64,000 nucleotides of DNA. Source: Megaustenia siamemsis. Lineage: Eukaryota; Mollusca; Gastropoda; Stylommatophora; Ariophantidae. Below are positions 14,520-27,079 of the stretch, piece by piece. Position 1 is the first letter of the stretch, and every line of letters begins with the position of its first letter. Made by a program: the position numbers and the translations under genes. The stretch is taken from NCBI GenBank assembly GCA_032433765.1, contig JAVIAB010000159.1, positions 56,780,542 through 56,844,541 of the forward strand. The letters are read 5' to 3'. Under the pieces are notes generated by a model. The model saw nothing but the letters and a program-made list of their open reading frames with translations. It ran no database searches and was not told the origin of the DNA.

Positions 14520-15058
14520 ACTTACAGGTTGGCGTAAGCGATCATGTCCTTCCACAATCATTTATCCACAGTGCATCCTACCTATGTTGTTGTTGACCGT
14601 TTTCCATGCCATGGCCCCAAGCTATCTAATATTTTCTCTCTTTGTCGTCCGCGTTCTCTCTCTCCCTGTATTTTGCCAGTTCTAACCAGGTATTCAAACT
14701 TACCTCTTCTCATGATGTGCCAGAAAAATGTTTATTATTTCTTTCACATGTTTCTTATGAGCTCTCTTTTTGTGTTGGCCTCTTGGAGAATTTCTTCATT
14801 GGTCTTTTTAACTGTCCAGGGAATGTTCAACATTCTTCTGATAAATCACATCGCTATAGCATATAATCGTCTGTTCATTTGTTTGTCTACTGTCCATGAT
14901 TCGCTTCTAGGTCAGAATTGGCTCTATATAGCACAGATGAATTCACTCACTTCTATTGACACAGTTTCGTTGCGTGCTATGTTTTTCATTTTCTGAAATA
15001 CAGTTATGCCTGAGCTATCTATTCTGCTTTTTATTTTTGTGTTGCACCTTCCAATTAG
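14520..15058 (-). mobile_element. LINE-A fragment (RTE-like), left part
   Basis: Minus-strand sequence matches the reverse transcriptase C-terminal region and 3' end of the LINE-A family (compare 37,410-38,000). It is heavily decayed. It continues at 15,428-15,580 after a SINE insertion. Confidence 0.75.
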
Positions 15059-15427
15059 GGTGTCCGGTTAGCGCAATCGATAGGCGGTTGGCTTACCACG
15101 GCAACAGCCAGGGTTCGTTCCCTGGCGAGGACACCTGGGTTTTACTAATTCCCTAAAAATTAGTAGGAGCCGCGATAGCTCAGTGGTTAGTGAACTGGAC
15201 TACTACGGACAAGGGGTAGGGTTCGATCCCAACCGACGGCTCCGGGTTCACCCAGCCTTAAATGGGTACCGGATTTTTTCTGGGAAAGTAAAAAGCAGCA
15301 CGGGCGTAATACCGACCACATTACCCAAAAATCATGTGCTGAAGGTCTGTAAAATATAGGGTCACTAACACCATATTTCCCTATACGCCACTTGGCGTGA
15401 CGGGGGGTACTTCACTTTACTACTTTT
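15059..15427 (+). mobile_element. Dimeric tRNA-derived SINE (SINE-1 head plus SINE-2)
   Basis: Two tRNA-like heads stand in tandem. The first, 15,059-15,135, has a 7-bp acceptor match (GGTGTCC/GGACACC), an A box TAGCGCAATCGATAGG and a B box GGTTCGTTCCC. The second, from 15,166, has GGAGCCG/CGGCTCC, an A box TAGCTCAGTGGT and a B box GGTTCGATCCC, followed by a SINE body ending in CGCCACTTGGCGTGACGGGG. A 13-bp target duplication, ACCTTCCAATTRG (15,046-15,058 and 15,428-15,440), shows that both entered as one unit. Confidence 0.85.
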
Positions 15428-15580
15428 ACCTTCCAATTGGTGTTATTCTGTTGCTCACATATTTGACGTGTTGCACCTTCCAATTGGTGTTATTCTGTTG
15501 CTCACATATTTGACGTGTTGCACTTGTTTCATATTTACTCTGTTTATCTGTTTGCTGCATGACTGTTACATTAGCCCTTG
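15428..15580 (-). mobile_element. LINE-A fragment, right part, with a 47-bp internal duplication
   Basis: Continuation of the 14,520 LINE copy beyond the SINE. ACCTTCCAATTGGTGTTATT and the following bases to TTGACGTGTTGC occur twice in tandem (15,428-15,474 and 15,475-15,521). Confidence 0.7.
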
Positions 15581-15924
15581 TATAAACCAAAGAACAGTAA
15601 CAGGTCGAACAAAGCAATCCATATCAATAGAAAACACTAAGGACAACATTTATGCGACAAACATTGAACAGGATACCCCGCGCGAGGTTACAAACAAGAA
15701 GACAGTGATCTCAAAAGGGCAAAACACAAAAGGCAATAAAATGCAATGTTATTTTTTTAAAATGTAAAATTGTTGTCACATAACAATTCAAGTCAAGAAG
15801 TTTAAAAATTAAATACATTCACAAAAATAGCAAGGAATGTCACATTGCAACCATAGAAGATTTGGTTTCACTAAACGTCACTCTTGTAGACCAACTCATG
15901 CTAGTCGAAGACGCACAATGTCGC
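15581..15924. other. Unassigned host DNA
   Basis: Nothing recognisable beyond a short open frame without family resemblance. Confidence 0.4.
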
Positions 15925-16295
15925 TGTTATTATTTGTGCCAGCTCTATATGCGTGAACATATGTTATAACTTAATCAACCAAAACTGAAACTTAACCAAC
16001 GGCCACCTTGTCGCTATGTTATTATTTGTGCCAGCTCTATATGCTTGAACATATGTCATAACTTAATCAACCAAAACTGAAACTTAACCAACGGCCACCT
16101 TGTCGCTATGTTATTATTTGTGCCAGCTCTATATGCGTGAACATATGTCATAACTTAATCAACCAAAACTGAAACTTAACCAACGGCCACCTTGTCGCTA
16201 TGTTATTATTTGTGCCAGCTCTATATGCGTGAACATATGTCATAACTTAATCAACCAAAACTGAAACTTAACAAAAGGCCACCTTGTCGCTATGT
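15925..16295. repeat. 92-bp minisatellite, four copies
   Basis: Units start GTTATTATTTGTGCCAGCTC at 15,925, 16,018, 16,110 and 16,202 and are nearly identical. Confidence 0.95.
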
Positions 16296-16469
16296 TATTA
16301 CACGCATTTGTCTTTCCTGCAACTTAATCAGTTCAAACTAACTTAAGCGACGGTCCCATATCTCTGTTTTGTTGCAATGTATTGCTCAGTTTTCTTGACG
16401 TCTTGTGAATCCTTACTTGAAGTTTCATCTTCTGTTAGTGTGACGTGTCGCGTTCCGTTACTTTGGTGT

Positions 16470-17312
16470 TTCATGTTCTGTTTCTGTGTAGTTTCATGTT
16501 ACCTTCCCTTAAAATCTCATGTTCTGTTTCTGTGTAGTTTCATGTTACCTTCCCTTAAAATCTCATGTTCTGTCTCTGTGTAGTTTCATGTTTCCTTCCC
16601 TTAAAATCTCATGTTCTGTTTCTGTGTAGTTTCATGTTTCCTTCCCTTAAAATCTCATGTTCTGTCTCTGTGTAGTTTCATGTTTCCTTCCCTTAAAATC
16701 TCATGTTCTGTTTCTGTGTAGTTTCATGTTATCTTCCCTTAAAATCTCATGTTCTGTCTCTGTGTAGTTTCATGTTACCTTCCCTTAAAATCTCATGTTC
16801 TGTTTCTGTGTAGTTTCATGTTACCTTCCCTTAAAATCTCATGTTCTGTTTCTGTGTAGTTTCATGTTACCTTCCCTTAAAATCTCATGTTCTGTTTCTG
16901 TGTAGTTTCATGTTACCTTCCCTTAAAATCTCATGTTCTGTTTCTGTGTAGTTTCATGTTACCTTCCCTTAAAATCTCATGTTCTGTTTCTGTGTAGTTT
17001 CATGTTACCTTCCCTTAAAATCTCATGTTCTGTCTCTGTGTAGTTTCATGTTTCCTTCCCTTAAAATCTCATGTTCTGTTTCTGTGTAGTTTCATGTTAC
17101 CTTCCCTTAAAATCTCATGTTCTGTTTCTGTGTAGTTTCATGTTACCTTCCCTTAAAATCTCATGTTCTGTTTCTGTGTAGTTTCATGTTACCTTCCCTT
17201 AAAATCTCATGTTCTGTTTCTGTGTAGTTTCATGTTACCTTCCCTTAAAATCTCATGTTCTGTCTCTGTGTAGTTTCATGTTACCTTCCCTTAAAATCTC
17301 ATGTTCTGTTTT
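16470..17312. repeat. 45-bp minisatellite, about 18 copies
   Basis: The unit contains TTCATGTTACCTTCCCTTAA then AATCTCATGTTCTG. Variants alternate TTTCTGTG/TCTCTGTG and TTACC/TTTCC. Confidence 0.95.
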
Positions 17313-18829
17313 CTTGAATGTTCCTCTACAGTTTGTGTTACTGTTTCATGTTATGTTTCCTTGAAGATCCATGGTCTGTTTTTAGCTGAGCTAAGATGTT
17401 AATTTATTTTTTTGGTGCTGTCTTAGCAACGCACTAAAATAGTAATGTGTCTGCTTCTCTCCCTTGAAACAATCATATTGGTTACGTCATCTATCAGCTC
17501 AACAGTTTTATTGAAAATGCTTCATTTCGATTACAAATCTATTTCAGTGTAGAAACCTGGATCTCCCGGTTAGATTTCTACAAACTGCTTTGAACTTCAG
17601 AAGTACATAATGAAAGTAGCAAGAATATGTCGATGAATCATGTAGCAAGTATTCTTTCTTGGAGAGAACGATTTTGCTATTCTTGATCATCTAGTGTCCC
17701 AAATTGGTTACTATGGAGCACACACATCGTTTTTTTTTTCACTTTGTGGAACACTCATATCTTTTCTTCCCTTTATGACACACGTTGTCACGAGCTCTTC
17801 TGTTTTCACTTCACTCTAGTCTTTGTACGCATCTACGTCGATTACTTTGTACTTTCTCTTCCAAGATTTATTTTTACGAAGACAGTGTCTCTCTTTATGT
17901 GTCCATAATTTAGCGTCTCTCTTATTTAGATCACATTAAATAATTTCATATTTCTCTTGTTCAGTTTCAGGTGTTGTTTCTTCCATGTCCGCACTTCTCC
18001 CTATTTAAAAAAATATGCATTTTAAAGATGTCAATTTTCACTGTTCTGTACCTTACAGGGATTTTGAGAAGATGCCTACTAAAAGACTTCCCAAGCCTTG
18101 CCATTTAGTAACTTTCACTTTAGATCGTTCCGTCTTTCCCATCGTTTTCATATGTTGCAACCATTTTCGCGAATTATATTTTGGGGTTTTCCCCCTTTGT
18201 CTTCTTTAATATGGCTCCAAATATGGGTCTGTCATTCTTGTGTGGCTTCCCTAGTTATAACCTATCCAGCACAATTGTTTTTGTCGGCTCTCTGTGTCCA
18301 CTGCTGTTTTCCTGGTATATTTCCATGCCTCTAAAGTTTGTAATTTTGTTCTGCTACCTCCATCATTTGATTCATCACAAGTGTCTATAGACGCAAGGCA
18401 ACGACATCAAAATGACGTGTTGGGAAGCACGTGTTGACAAGCCCAGGATGACAACAACACATTATTAGCTGACTTGTTATTCTTCATTGTTCTGTCATGT
18501 GTAGTACATCTCAATGTTTACGAATCACTGCTTCTTGTGTTTAGAGTTGTCTTACTTTGACTCTGTTATTTACGTTGTATGTTCACTCCATGGCAGCTTT
18601 AAATAGATTATTGCGCCTCTTTACGTGTCCTAAATATTTCTTCTATTTTCCTGCCAATTATGTTACAAGGATATTTCTTTATTTCAGTCGCTTTGAACTC
18701 GTCATTATTATTACATGTACAGCCAACATTATTCTGATCTGCAAGTACAAAATGTATAGATTTCCGCTTTCTTCTTTGTTTTTCTTATTTAGTGCCATAT
18801 TTCTGCACTTTTGAATAGGTATTGACTAT
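17313..18829. other. T-rich host DNA
   Basis: Plus-strand T-rich sequence with short open frames of hydrophobic low complexity. No gene supported. Confidence 0.4.
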
Positions 18830-19282
18830 ATTTTTCTCCACTCTCTCGTCTCTCCACTCTCTCCCCTCTCTATCACCTCTCTATCACCTCTCTATCTTCA
18901 CTCTCTCCCCTCTCTATCACCTCTCTATCTCCACTCTCTCGCCTCTCTATCTCCACTCTCTCACTTCTCTATCTACCCTCTTTCCCTTCTTTATCTCCTC
19001 TCCCCCTCTCTATATCCTCTCTTTCCCTTACTGCCTCTTTCTCACCTCTCCATTTCTGCTCCTCCCTTTCTCCTCCCGTTTCTATCTCTCCTCTCTTCTC
19101 TTTCTCCCCTCTCTTTTTCCTCTCTCTTCTCTCCTTTCCCTCTCTATCTCCTCTATCTTCTCTCTCTCCTCTCTCACCTCCCTCTCCATTCTCTATCTCC
19201 TCTCATCTCTACAGTATATCTATTCTCTCTTTTCTCTTTCTCCTCTCTCACTCTTCCATCTCATCTCCCCCTCTCTATCTCT

Positions 19283-19317
<35 letters not shown>

Positions 19318-19345
19318 GCCCCTCTGTATCTCCTCTCTCTACCAA
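18830..19345. repeat. Polypyrimidine TCTC-rich low-complexity tract
   Basis: About 500 bp of almost pure pyrimidine, CTCTCTATCACCTCTC-like. The 176-codon plus-strand ORF across it is a composition artefact. Confidence 0.95.
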
Positions 19346-20094
19346 ATTATGATACTGAACTCAAGGGCCCTTCACAAATGACAGGTCGTATCACTCTCGT
19401 GATATATAAGCTGGTGATAGCCATCACTCTATTTGTATGATATAGCATCATTACATGTTAGTTGGGTTTCATGTTGTGTTGTTGATATGTCTATTGCATC
19501 ACATCGTTGCTAAAAACCATTGTATATGGAATAAAGAATCTCATAAATAGATGTTTAAAGTCTTTATTATTTATTGACAGATAGTTATAGTCATTATTAT
19601 AATTCTGTAGACTAATAGTAATCCGATCTGTTACGGGATATCTTCAACTTCTACCGGTAGGAACCTTTAAGGCTTCAGTGTGTTGGCTCCCAATATCATT
19701 CTTTTATTTCTATCCAAAGTATTTGTAAAGTGCTGTAGACCATTCTGATAAAAGATAAAACAATATCAGCACGTTTTATTAACTGGAATATTAGAATTTT
19801 GATTGAAACAAGAACACATGTAGAAAATATCAGTTTGAGAGTCGATATAATTAAATTAAAACATGAGTATTTACTTTATTGATGAGAAATCTTTATCGCT
19901 TTACGTCAGTGCTCTCCTTATAGTATGAACTATATAAAGATAACATGAGACTTAAGTATATTTTTTATCTCCCTTATTGTGTGTGATGCTTTAATACCAT
20001 GCATATACATCGTGTCTCATTTTGATAGCGTTTTAATTTTTATAAATATACTTCTTGTCAGATATACTTCTCTTATATATTTTATTTTTTGTTG
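19346..20094. other. AT-rich host DNA
   Basis: No feature seen. Confidence 0.4.
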
Positions 20095-22830
20095 TTGTTT
20101 AGAGGTGAGATATTGTATTTGTTTAGAGGTGAGATATATAATATATGCAATGTGTTTGTTTAGAGGTGAGATATAAAAATACATGTGTAACAGCGGAGGT
20201 GAAAATATGTGACAATGAGATGAGTGAGTGATGGGGGCATGTAGACACTTCAAAGGAAGAAAGTGAGGAGATAAGTTCAGTCAGAATAACGAAATTCCCG
20301 TGACTGTTGAGAAGGTGCAATTAGAAATAGGGAGAGTATGTAAGGAAATTGGTGATTGGCTGGGGATGAAAGATATATAGTCTATGTACAAGGTAGAAAG
20401 AGACAGAGAAGAGGAGATTTTCACAGAGACACACGGGGACCGCCTGTGATGCGATTGCTGTAGGCCCCAATAAATTAGGAGGCAGGCCAATGGCTTGTGG
20501 AGCCCAAATTCAAAGAGTGACTAAGAGTTATTTAAAGGAGTAACTAAGAATTATACTATGGTAGAGGTAAGTCTCGGGTTTAATGACGAGACAGTTATTG
20601 TGCTTTATATAGGAACATAGATTAGGTTCCAGACGAAGAGTTTTTCATTGTTTGGACCGATTGAGTGTGAGATGTGTTGATTGAGACACGACTGCATTGA
20701 GGAGGTGCCTACAGTACATTTCGTGAGGGAACAGCCGAGCGCAGTGTAAGTGACATTTTATTTTACTTGGCAAATTGCCTGTCAATTAACTCATATTCAT
20801 GTTTATGAGAGGACTCTGTCCAGTGAATTATATCCATTGCTGGTCGTGTTTGACGATGTGGTGACCAACGAATGTTAGTGTCGCGGAGAAAGACTTTGTT
20901 ATCAGAGTGTGCAGTACAGGTACAATCAGACAACAGCGTGAGGTACAACCATGAAGAGATCACGAGGGAAGCAGATCAAGTTTCCTGTACATTCATAGTT
21001 TGCAGTCTCAGTTCAAGTACGGGTCAGTCAGTCAGTAAACAAGTCCAGTCAAATCAAGTCCGGGCAGTGGCCGACAGTCAATCCATCGGTCGGTCAATTC
21101 AACTAGGCAGTAAGACAGGAGTGTACACAGAATCACAAAAGGCAGAATCATAGAAGTCAGTTGAAGAACGTTACAGAATATTTAAACGTCCGGTGTTACA
21201 GTTGGTAGTGACAGTACAAGAGTTACATTAAATCTACAGAGGTTGCACATGCAATGTGTATGTTTAGAGGTGAGATATACAATATATGTATTGTTTGTTT
21301 AGAGGTGAGATATATAATATATTTAATATGTTTCTTTAAAGGTGATATATTCAAGATATGTATTGTGCCTGTTTAGAGGTGAGATATACAAGATTTGTAT
21401 TGTGTTTATTTAGAGGTGAGATATACAAGATTTGTATTGCGTTTATTTAGAGGTGAGATATACAAGATATGTATTGTGTCTGTTTAAAGGTGAGATAAAT
21501 AATATATGCAACGTATTTGTTTAGAGGTGAGATATATAAGATATGTAGTGAGTTTGTTTAGAGGTGAGATATATAATACACGCAATGTGTTTGTTTAGGG
21601 GTGAGATATATAAAACATGCAATGTGTTTGTTAGAGGTGAGATATATAATACATGCAATGTGTTTGTTTAGAGGTGAGATATATAATACATGCAATGTGT
21701 TTGTTTAGAGGTGAGATATATAATACATGCAATGTGTTTGTTTAGGGGCGAGATATATAATACATGCAATGTGTTTGTTTAGAGGTGAGATATATAATAC
21801 ATGCAATGTGTTTGTTTAGAGGTGAGATATATAATACATGCAATGTGTTTGTTTAGGGGTGAGATATATAAAACATGCAATGTGTTTGTTTAGAGGTGAG
21901 ATATATAATACACGCAATGTGTGTGTTTAGAGGTGAGATATATAATACATGCAATGTGTTTGTTTAGAAGTGAGATATACAAGATATGTATTGCGTCTGT
22001 TTAGATGTGAGATATAAAAGATATGTATAGTGTTTGTTTAGAAGTGAGATGTATAATATATGCAATGTGTTTGTTTATAGGTGAGATATACAAGATACGT
22101 ATTTTGTTTGTTTATAGGTGAGATACACAAGATATGTATTGTGTTTGTTTATAGGTGAGATATACATGATATGTATTGTGTTTGTTTATAGGTGAGATAT
22201 ACAAGATATGTATTGTGTTTGTTTATAGGTGAGATATACAAGATATGTATTGTGTTTGTTTATAGGTGAGATATACAAGATATGTATTGTGTTTGTTTAT
22301 AGGTGAGATATACAAGATATGTATTGTGTTTGTTTATAGGTGAGATATACAAGATATGTATTGTGTTTGTTTAGAAGTGAGATGTATAATATATGCAATG
22401 TGTTTGTTTATAGGTGAGATATACAAGAGATGTATTGTGTTTGTTTATAGGTGAGATATACAAGAGATGTATTGTGTTTGTTTATAGGTGAGATATACAA
22501 GATATGTATTGTGTTTGTTTATAGGTGAGATATACAAGATATGTATTGTGTTTGTTTATAGGTGAGATATACAAGATATGTATTGTGTTTGTTTATAGGT
22601 GAGATATACAAGATATGCATTGTGTTTGTTTAGAAGTGAGATGTATAATATATGCAATGTGTTTGTTTATAGGTGAGATATACAAGAGATGTATTGTGTT
22701 TGTTTATAGGTGAGATATACAAGAGATGTATTGTGTTTGTTTATAGGTGAGATATACAAGATATGTATTGTGTTTGTTTATAGGTGAGATATACAAGATA
22801 TGTATTGTGTCTGTTTAGAGGTGAGAACAA
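20095..22830. repeat. ~36-bp GAGGTGAGATATATAA minisatellite, split by an insertion
   Basis: Units of TTTGTTTAGAGGTGAGATAT plus ATAATACATGCAATGTG at 20,095-20,185 resume at 21,248 and run to 22,830, about 45 copies in several subtypes (TATAGGTGAGATATACAAGA in the second half). The 20,186-21,247 segment is foreign to the array. Confidence 0.95.
20186..21247 (+). mobile_element. Solo-LTR-like insertion, 1,062 bp
   Basis: It starts TGTAACAG and ends GGTTGCA, with TG...CA termini. It is flanked by a CATG duplication (20,182-20,185 and 21,248-21,251). Removing it restores an uninterrupted array unit (AATACATG then CAATGTG). It encodes nothing long, which fits a solo LTR of a Gypsy-like retroelement. 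Family not identified. Orientation is arbitrary. Confidence 0.6.
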
Positions 22831-22874
22831 CTCCATTGAAACTTGCAGATAAGACGAGAGTAATGGGAAACTGG

Positions 22875-23132
22875 GAGACGCGATTACTCAGTGATTAGTG
22901 AACTGGACTACAAAGGACGAGAGGTAGGGTTCGATCCCAGCCGAAGGCTTCCGGGTTCACCCAGCCTTTAATGGGTACCGAATTTTGTTCTGGGAAATTA
23001 AAGCGGCACGGGCGTAATACCGGCCACATTACCCTAAAAATCATCTGCCGAAGGTATGTAAAATGTATGGTCACTAACATCATATTCCCTATACGCCACT
23101 TGGCGTGACGGGGGTACATTACTTTTTTTAAA
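22875..23132 (+). mobile_element. SINE-2 copy
   Basis: tRNA-like head with TTACTCAGTGATTAG and GGTTCGATCCC, and the shared body ending GCCACTTGGCGTGACGGGGG. A 13-bp target duplication, AATGGGAAACYGG, lies at 22,862-22,874 and 23,133-23,145. It is inserted in the minisatellite-linked repeat copy D1. Confidence 0.9.
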
Positions 23133-23326
23133 AATGGGAAACCGGAAATCGGATGCACTGGGCCACTTGCGCAGAACACAGTGCAACGTATTAACGGGTG
23201 TTCAGTCAGAGTGGATCTGACAGACTCTAATTGTGATGCTATGTATGTGGGGGCGATCAACACACTTAGCCTGACAACTGACTTCATATGAGAGTCTGGA
23301 ATCCTTACTCTGATTGAGTCCTGAAC

Positions 23327-23381
<55 letters not shown>
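23133..23381 (-). mobile_element. Minisatellite-linked composite repeat, copy D1
   Basis: Read on the minus strand: a (CT)n tract (23,331-23,381), then GAACGCAG-free spacer and GGATTCCAGACTCTCATATG through CAGTGCATCCGATTTC. This is the same ~330-bp block as at 44,245, 53,477 and 59,357. The SINE-2 insertion interrupts it, and the 36-bp array lies on its far (3') side, as in the other copies. Confidence 0.8.
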
Positions 23382-23384
<3 letters not shown>

Positions 23385-24594
23385 GGGAAACTGAATTGTT
23401 TGCAGAATTAATAAAAAAAATATAATAGGATTCAGTGGAAGAAATGCATCGTTATGCATTGAAATAAAAAAAAAAACTTCAGAAATAACAAATGTGACTC
23501 GAAAGGAAAATAACAACAAAAATGCACTTTATAGACTTCAGCATTCTTTGTCAAAGATGAGTGAAGTATCTCGAGATATAGATGATGTGAATTTGGTTGT
23601 TATAGAAAAATTCTAAAGTAAAATAGACAGCAGAAAAAAAAAACATTAATGGAAGCTTCTGTTTGAGATCTAAGTATGAAAATCAGTAGAAACTGATATT
23701 CTAATTTGACAACAGGAATGGAAACATTTGAATGTGCCGTGAAGACAGGAACAAATGACGACGATGAAGTACATGGGAACTGAGTGGCAATGATCACATA
23801 TATTAATATTCCTAGTTTTAATTTCTACTGAAACATTTATAAACTATTGTACACATTACAAGTGGTTTAAGGTAAAAGATCATAAACGGTGTGCACTATT
23901 TATGGGGATATAAAGATGATTCAGAAACCAGGAAAAGTGCTTTAAGACGACAAACTGAGCATGACAGTTACAGTTTGTGTTAGATAATAAAACTAGCTAA
24001 TCTCAGCCTGGACATGTTTTAAGTAATCTAATCCCGTAATAGAATTAACTTACCACTGACATCGCATGAAGCCGTCAAGTTTCGATACAGGGAGTGAAAA
24101 CTCTCTTCTTCAGTCAATTTAAAGCAAGGTCTTCTTGGAGGAGGGTCAAAACAATCGAGTGTTAGTTCCCCGAACCTGTTAGATGACGTTTTAAACATAA
24201 TAGTTAATATACGATTACGTCAATCTAACTAAACGTATAAGTATGAATGTTTAGAATAAGAGCATCTAGGATTTATTCTCTATGATTTCATGGATGAAAT
24301 GTTGCAAATCGTGGAGAAGTACAGAAATACAAATAATTAAATAATTGGGAAACAGAATATGCTAATGATTACAATAATTATTAATATGTAGATAATTTAT
24401 TCACAAACTACATTATTAATTAAACAATATTAAAATAATGCATTACTATATGATACACAATGCACATTAATGGTAAAAAGCAGCTAACAAATGATATTGC
24501 CGTAAAAATAATTAGTAATTTAACAGTTAACAGTTCTAAATTGTATTACTAATAGAAATTAAGGTTGTTAGCATAATAATAAACTGCAAGATTT
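23382..24594. other. AT-rich host DNA
   Basis: No repeat or gene recognised. Confidence 0.4.
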
Positions 24595-24965
24595 ATTTAC
24601 AACCAAACTGAGATAGATCCACATATGACGAGGTCCTCACTTAAACATAGTAGTGGTTCTTGGTAACCGTGATAGTGAAGACATATTTACAACCAAACTG
24701 AGATAGATCCACATATGATGAGGTCCTCACTTCAACATAGTAGTGGTTCTTGGTAACCGTGATAGTGAAGGCATATTTACAACCAAACTGAGATAGATCC
24801 ACATATGATGAGGTCCTCACTTCAACATAGTAGTGGTTCTTGGTAACCGTGATAGTGAAGGCATATTTACAACCAAACTGAGATAGATCCACATATGATG
24901 AGGTCCTCACTCCAACATAGTAATGGTTCTTGGTAACCGTGATAGTGAAGACATATTTACAAAGA
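24595..24965. repeat. 90-bp minisatellite, four copies
   Basis: Units contain TTTACAACCAAACTGAGATA and CTTGGTAACCGTGATAGTGA. The minus-strand ORF of 89 codons is simply the array read through, because 90 is divisible by three. Confidence 0.95.
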
Positions 24966-26667
24966 ATTCGATCATTCTATATATTGATATAGGAGATGCA
25001 GAACACCAAATGCATGAGACGAATAGGCAATTAAATGAAGTGACATTAATGTCTACTTTGCTTCAGATTCACAGTAGCTGGCTCCATGTGGTCAGATCAC
25101 CCTGAAACTCAAATAGAAAGAAACCACTTGACGTCACAGGTAGAGCAACCAAGGCATTGGTTCCAGATAAGGAAACAGGGAAGAGACTAGAACAATTGCG
25201 ACCAACTTAAGGTTGAACTAGGGCCAGATTATAGTCAAAATCAGGATCAGAGAGCCGCACTTTGAGAGTATCATAAAAATGTGACTTAGAAATATATAAA
25301 TAATACTTGCACTTTGATAACACATGCTATCATATGTAACAATGTAAATAATTCTTTATTTCAAAATTACCTGTGAGTTTTTTTCTAAACCAGCTGGGCC
25401 ATTGACCTTTTATTTATAGATATGTATTATAGTATTCAATGTGGTCGCTTCAAGAATAAAAGACAGGAGGGACCGATCTGGCCCACGGGCACCCATTTTG
25501 CCATCACTGGGCTAGATTATATGGTCAGATCTGTTCCAAAAAAAAAAGAATACAAGAGAACGAAGTGAAGCAATGAATGAGAACCACAACTAAGGGACGA
25601 TGTGGACAAAATCCCCAGTAAGGAAATAATAGCAAAGTTTGATAAGGAAATGGATTATGAAAGTAAAGAATGAAATGAATTAATACCTCAAAAAGGGGGG
25701 GGGGGAGCAAACATTGATTACGAGTTAGCTATTTGGTTATGGAAGGCCCCGGTATCACTGCAAACCAATTAAAATCCATAATTACGAGTCAGTTCCACAG
25801 TTTAAATCGTTTGAAGCTATAGGAAGAGCATGTCATTATTAGAAGCAAATGCTGACCAAAAGAGTTAAAGGTTGTGTAGGCTGCGGTAATAAAGTCCAGA
25901 GAAATGTTCTACAACTGCTCTCGCAAGCGTCGCATAAACAATTGTCTCACTAATTGACGTTTTGAGCAACGTTTACAAAAGGTCGCTTATATATGTTTAC
26001 ATGAGACCATATAAAACAAGAATGTTAAACATTCAGGAATGTAACATAATTGATCTCCAGCTCCAAGAAACACATTTTACATACAGACCGTCTACAACAA
26101 GTCGGTCACCTAAGGTTCTGCCAGGGCTGCGGTGTCGACGACTGGCCAGAATGGCCTGGAGGTCCATATCACGTTTGCATGTCACCAGATAGGATCCAGT
26201 AACACAAGGAGAGTGGTGGAACCCGAGATGAGGATGTGTAGGTGGCATTTAAGGAATCGGAGAGCTGCCAAATGGACGGTGAGTGAGAACATTCCCAACG
26301 GCGCTCGATGGATCACAGGGAAAAGAGGTTGAGTGATAGGCGTGGACCAGCTGATAGGAGGATTGAAGGATCAATTCAGGGAAATGGTGACCCAGAGAAA
26401 CATCCAACATGAGGTGGGTTTGGTTAAGTTGTGTGGTTAAGTTGTTTAGTTAAATCATCGACCATGTCACACAGGATCGAGGGAGTAGAAGCTGAGACAA
26501 CAAGAAAGAACTGAGATTATCGATGTGAGGGGTAGAGTTATGAAGGATGTAAGAATGGGCGTCGGTCAGAATGCCAATAAACGTGAGATTTGGATGTCAG
26601 ACTTGTAAAGAAGCGAGATAGCAGTATCCTGGACATTAACAAAGGGGGTTGGTTGGGAGACCAAAAT
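24966..26667. other. Host DNA with a possible hAT-type terminus
   Basis: Mostly unassigned. GGCCCACGGGCACCCATTTT then GCCATCACTG (25,476-25,508) resembles the end of a hAT-type DNA transposon in reverse (CAGTGATGGC...GGGCC). Imperfect GGCCAGAT/GGCTAGAT flanks may be its 8-bp target duplication. A G11 run lies at 25,696-25,706. Region 26,050-26,560 is GC-richer but has no recognisable product. Confidence 0.3.
25733..25790 (+). repeat. Dispersed repeat, copy 1 (inverted partner at 29,362)
   Basis: TATTTGGTTATGGAAGGCCC then CGGTATCACTGCAAAC to ATCCATAATT recurs inverted at 29,362-29,422. Both copies have a G-run (or C-run) just outside the same side. Confidence 0.8.
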
Positions 26668-27065
26668 GTGAATCATTATCATGTGCCTTACCACGATCAC
26701 ATCCGTCCACAATTTTCTCTCCACGGTGCATGTTATATTCAATACTACAGCACCAATTTATTTAGTATCTTCTCTCTTTGTTGTCCGCGATATCCCAGTT
26801 CCTGTATTTTGATAGCTGTGACGAAGTATTCGAACTATTCTCTTTTCATGATGTGCCAGAAAGAATGTCAGCTTCTTTCTAATATTTTTATTAAAGATAT
26901 CTCTATTTGTGTAGGTATTTTTGAGAATTGCCTTTTTGGTCTTCCAAGCTGTTCAGAGAACTATCAACATTCTTCTGAGAAATGCAATATTTATGGACTC
27001 TAATCGTTTTTTTTTTAAATTTATTTCTCTACTGTCCATAATTCACTTCAATAGGTCAGAATTTA
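26668..27065 (-). mobile_element. LINE-A fragment, decayed
   Basis: Minus-strand similarity to the LINE-A 3' region: a GTGCC..ACC lead, CTTCTCTCTTTGTTGTCCGCG, ATGATGTGCCAGAAAG. Heavily mutated. Confidence 0.65.
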
Positions 27066-27079
27066 AAATATGGATTAGA

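Noticed and set aside
15059..15242. Two tRNA genes
   Set aside because: Acceptor stems and A/B boxes match, but the anticodon arms are poor, and both heads are followed by SINE bodies and flanked by a target duplication.
18822..19352. 176-codon Ser/Leu-rich ORF
   Set aside because: A pure pyrimidine tract cannot contain stop codons on that strand.
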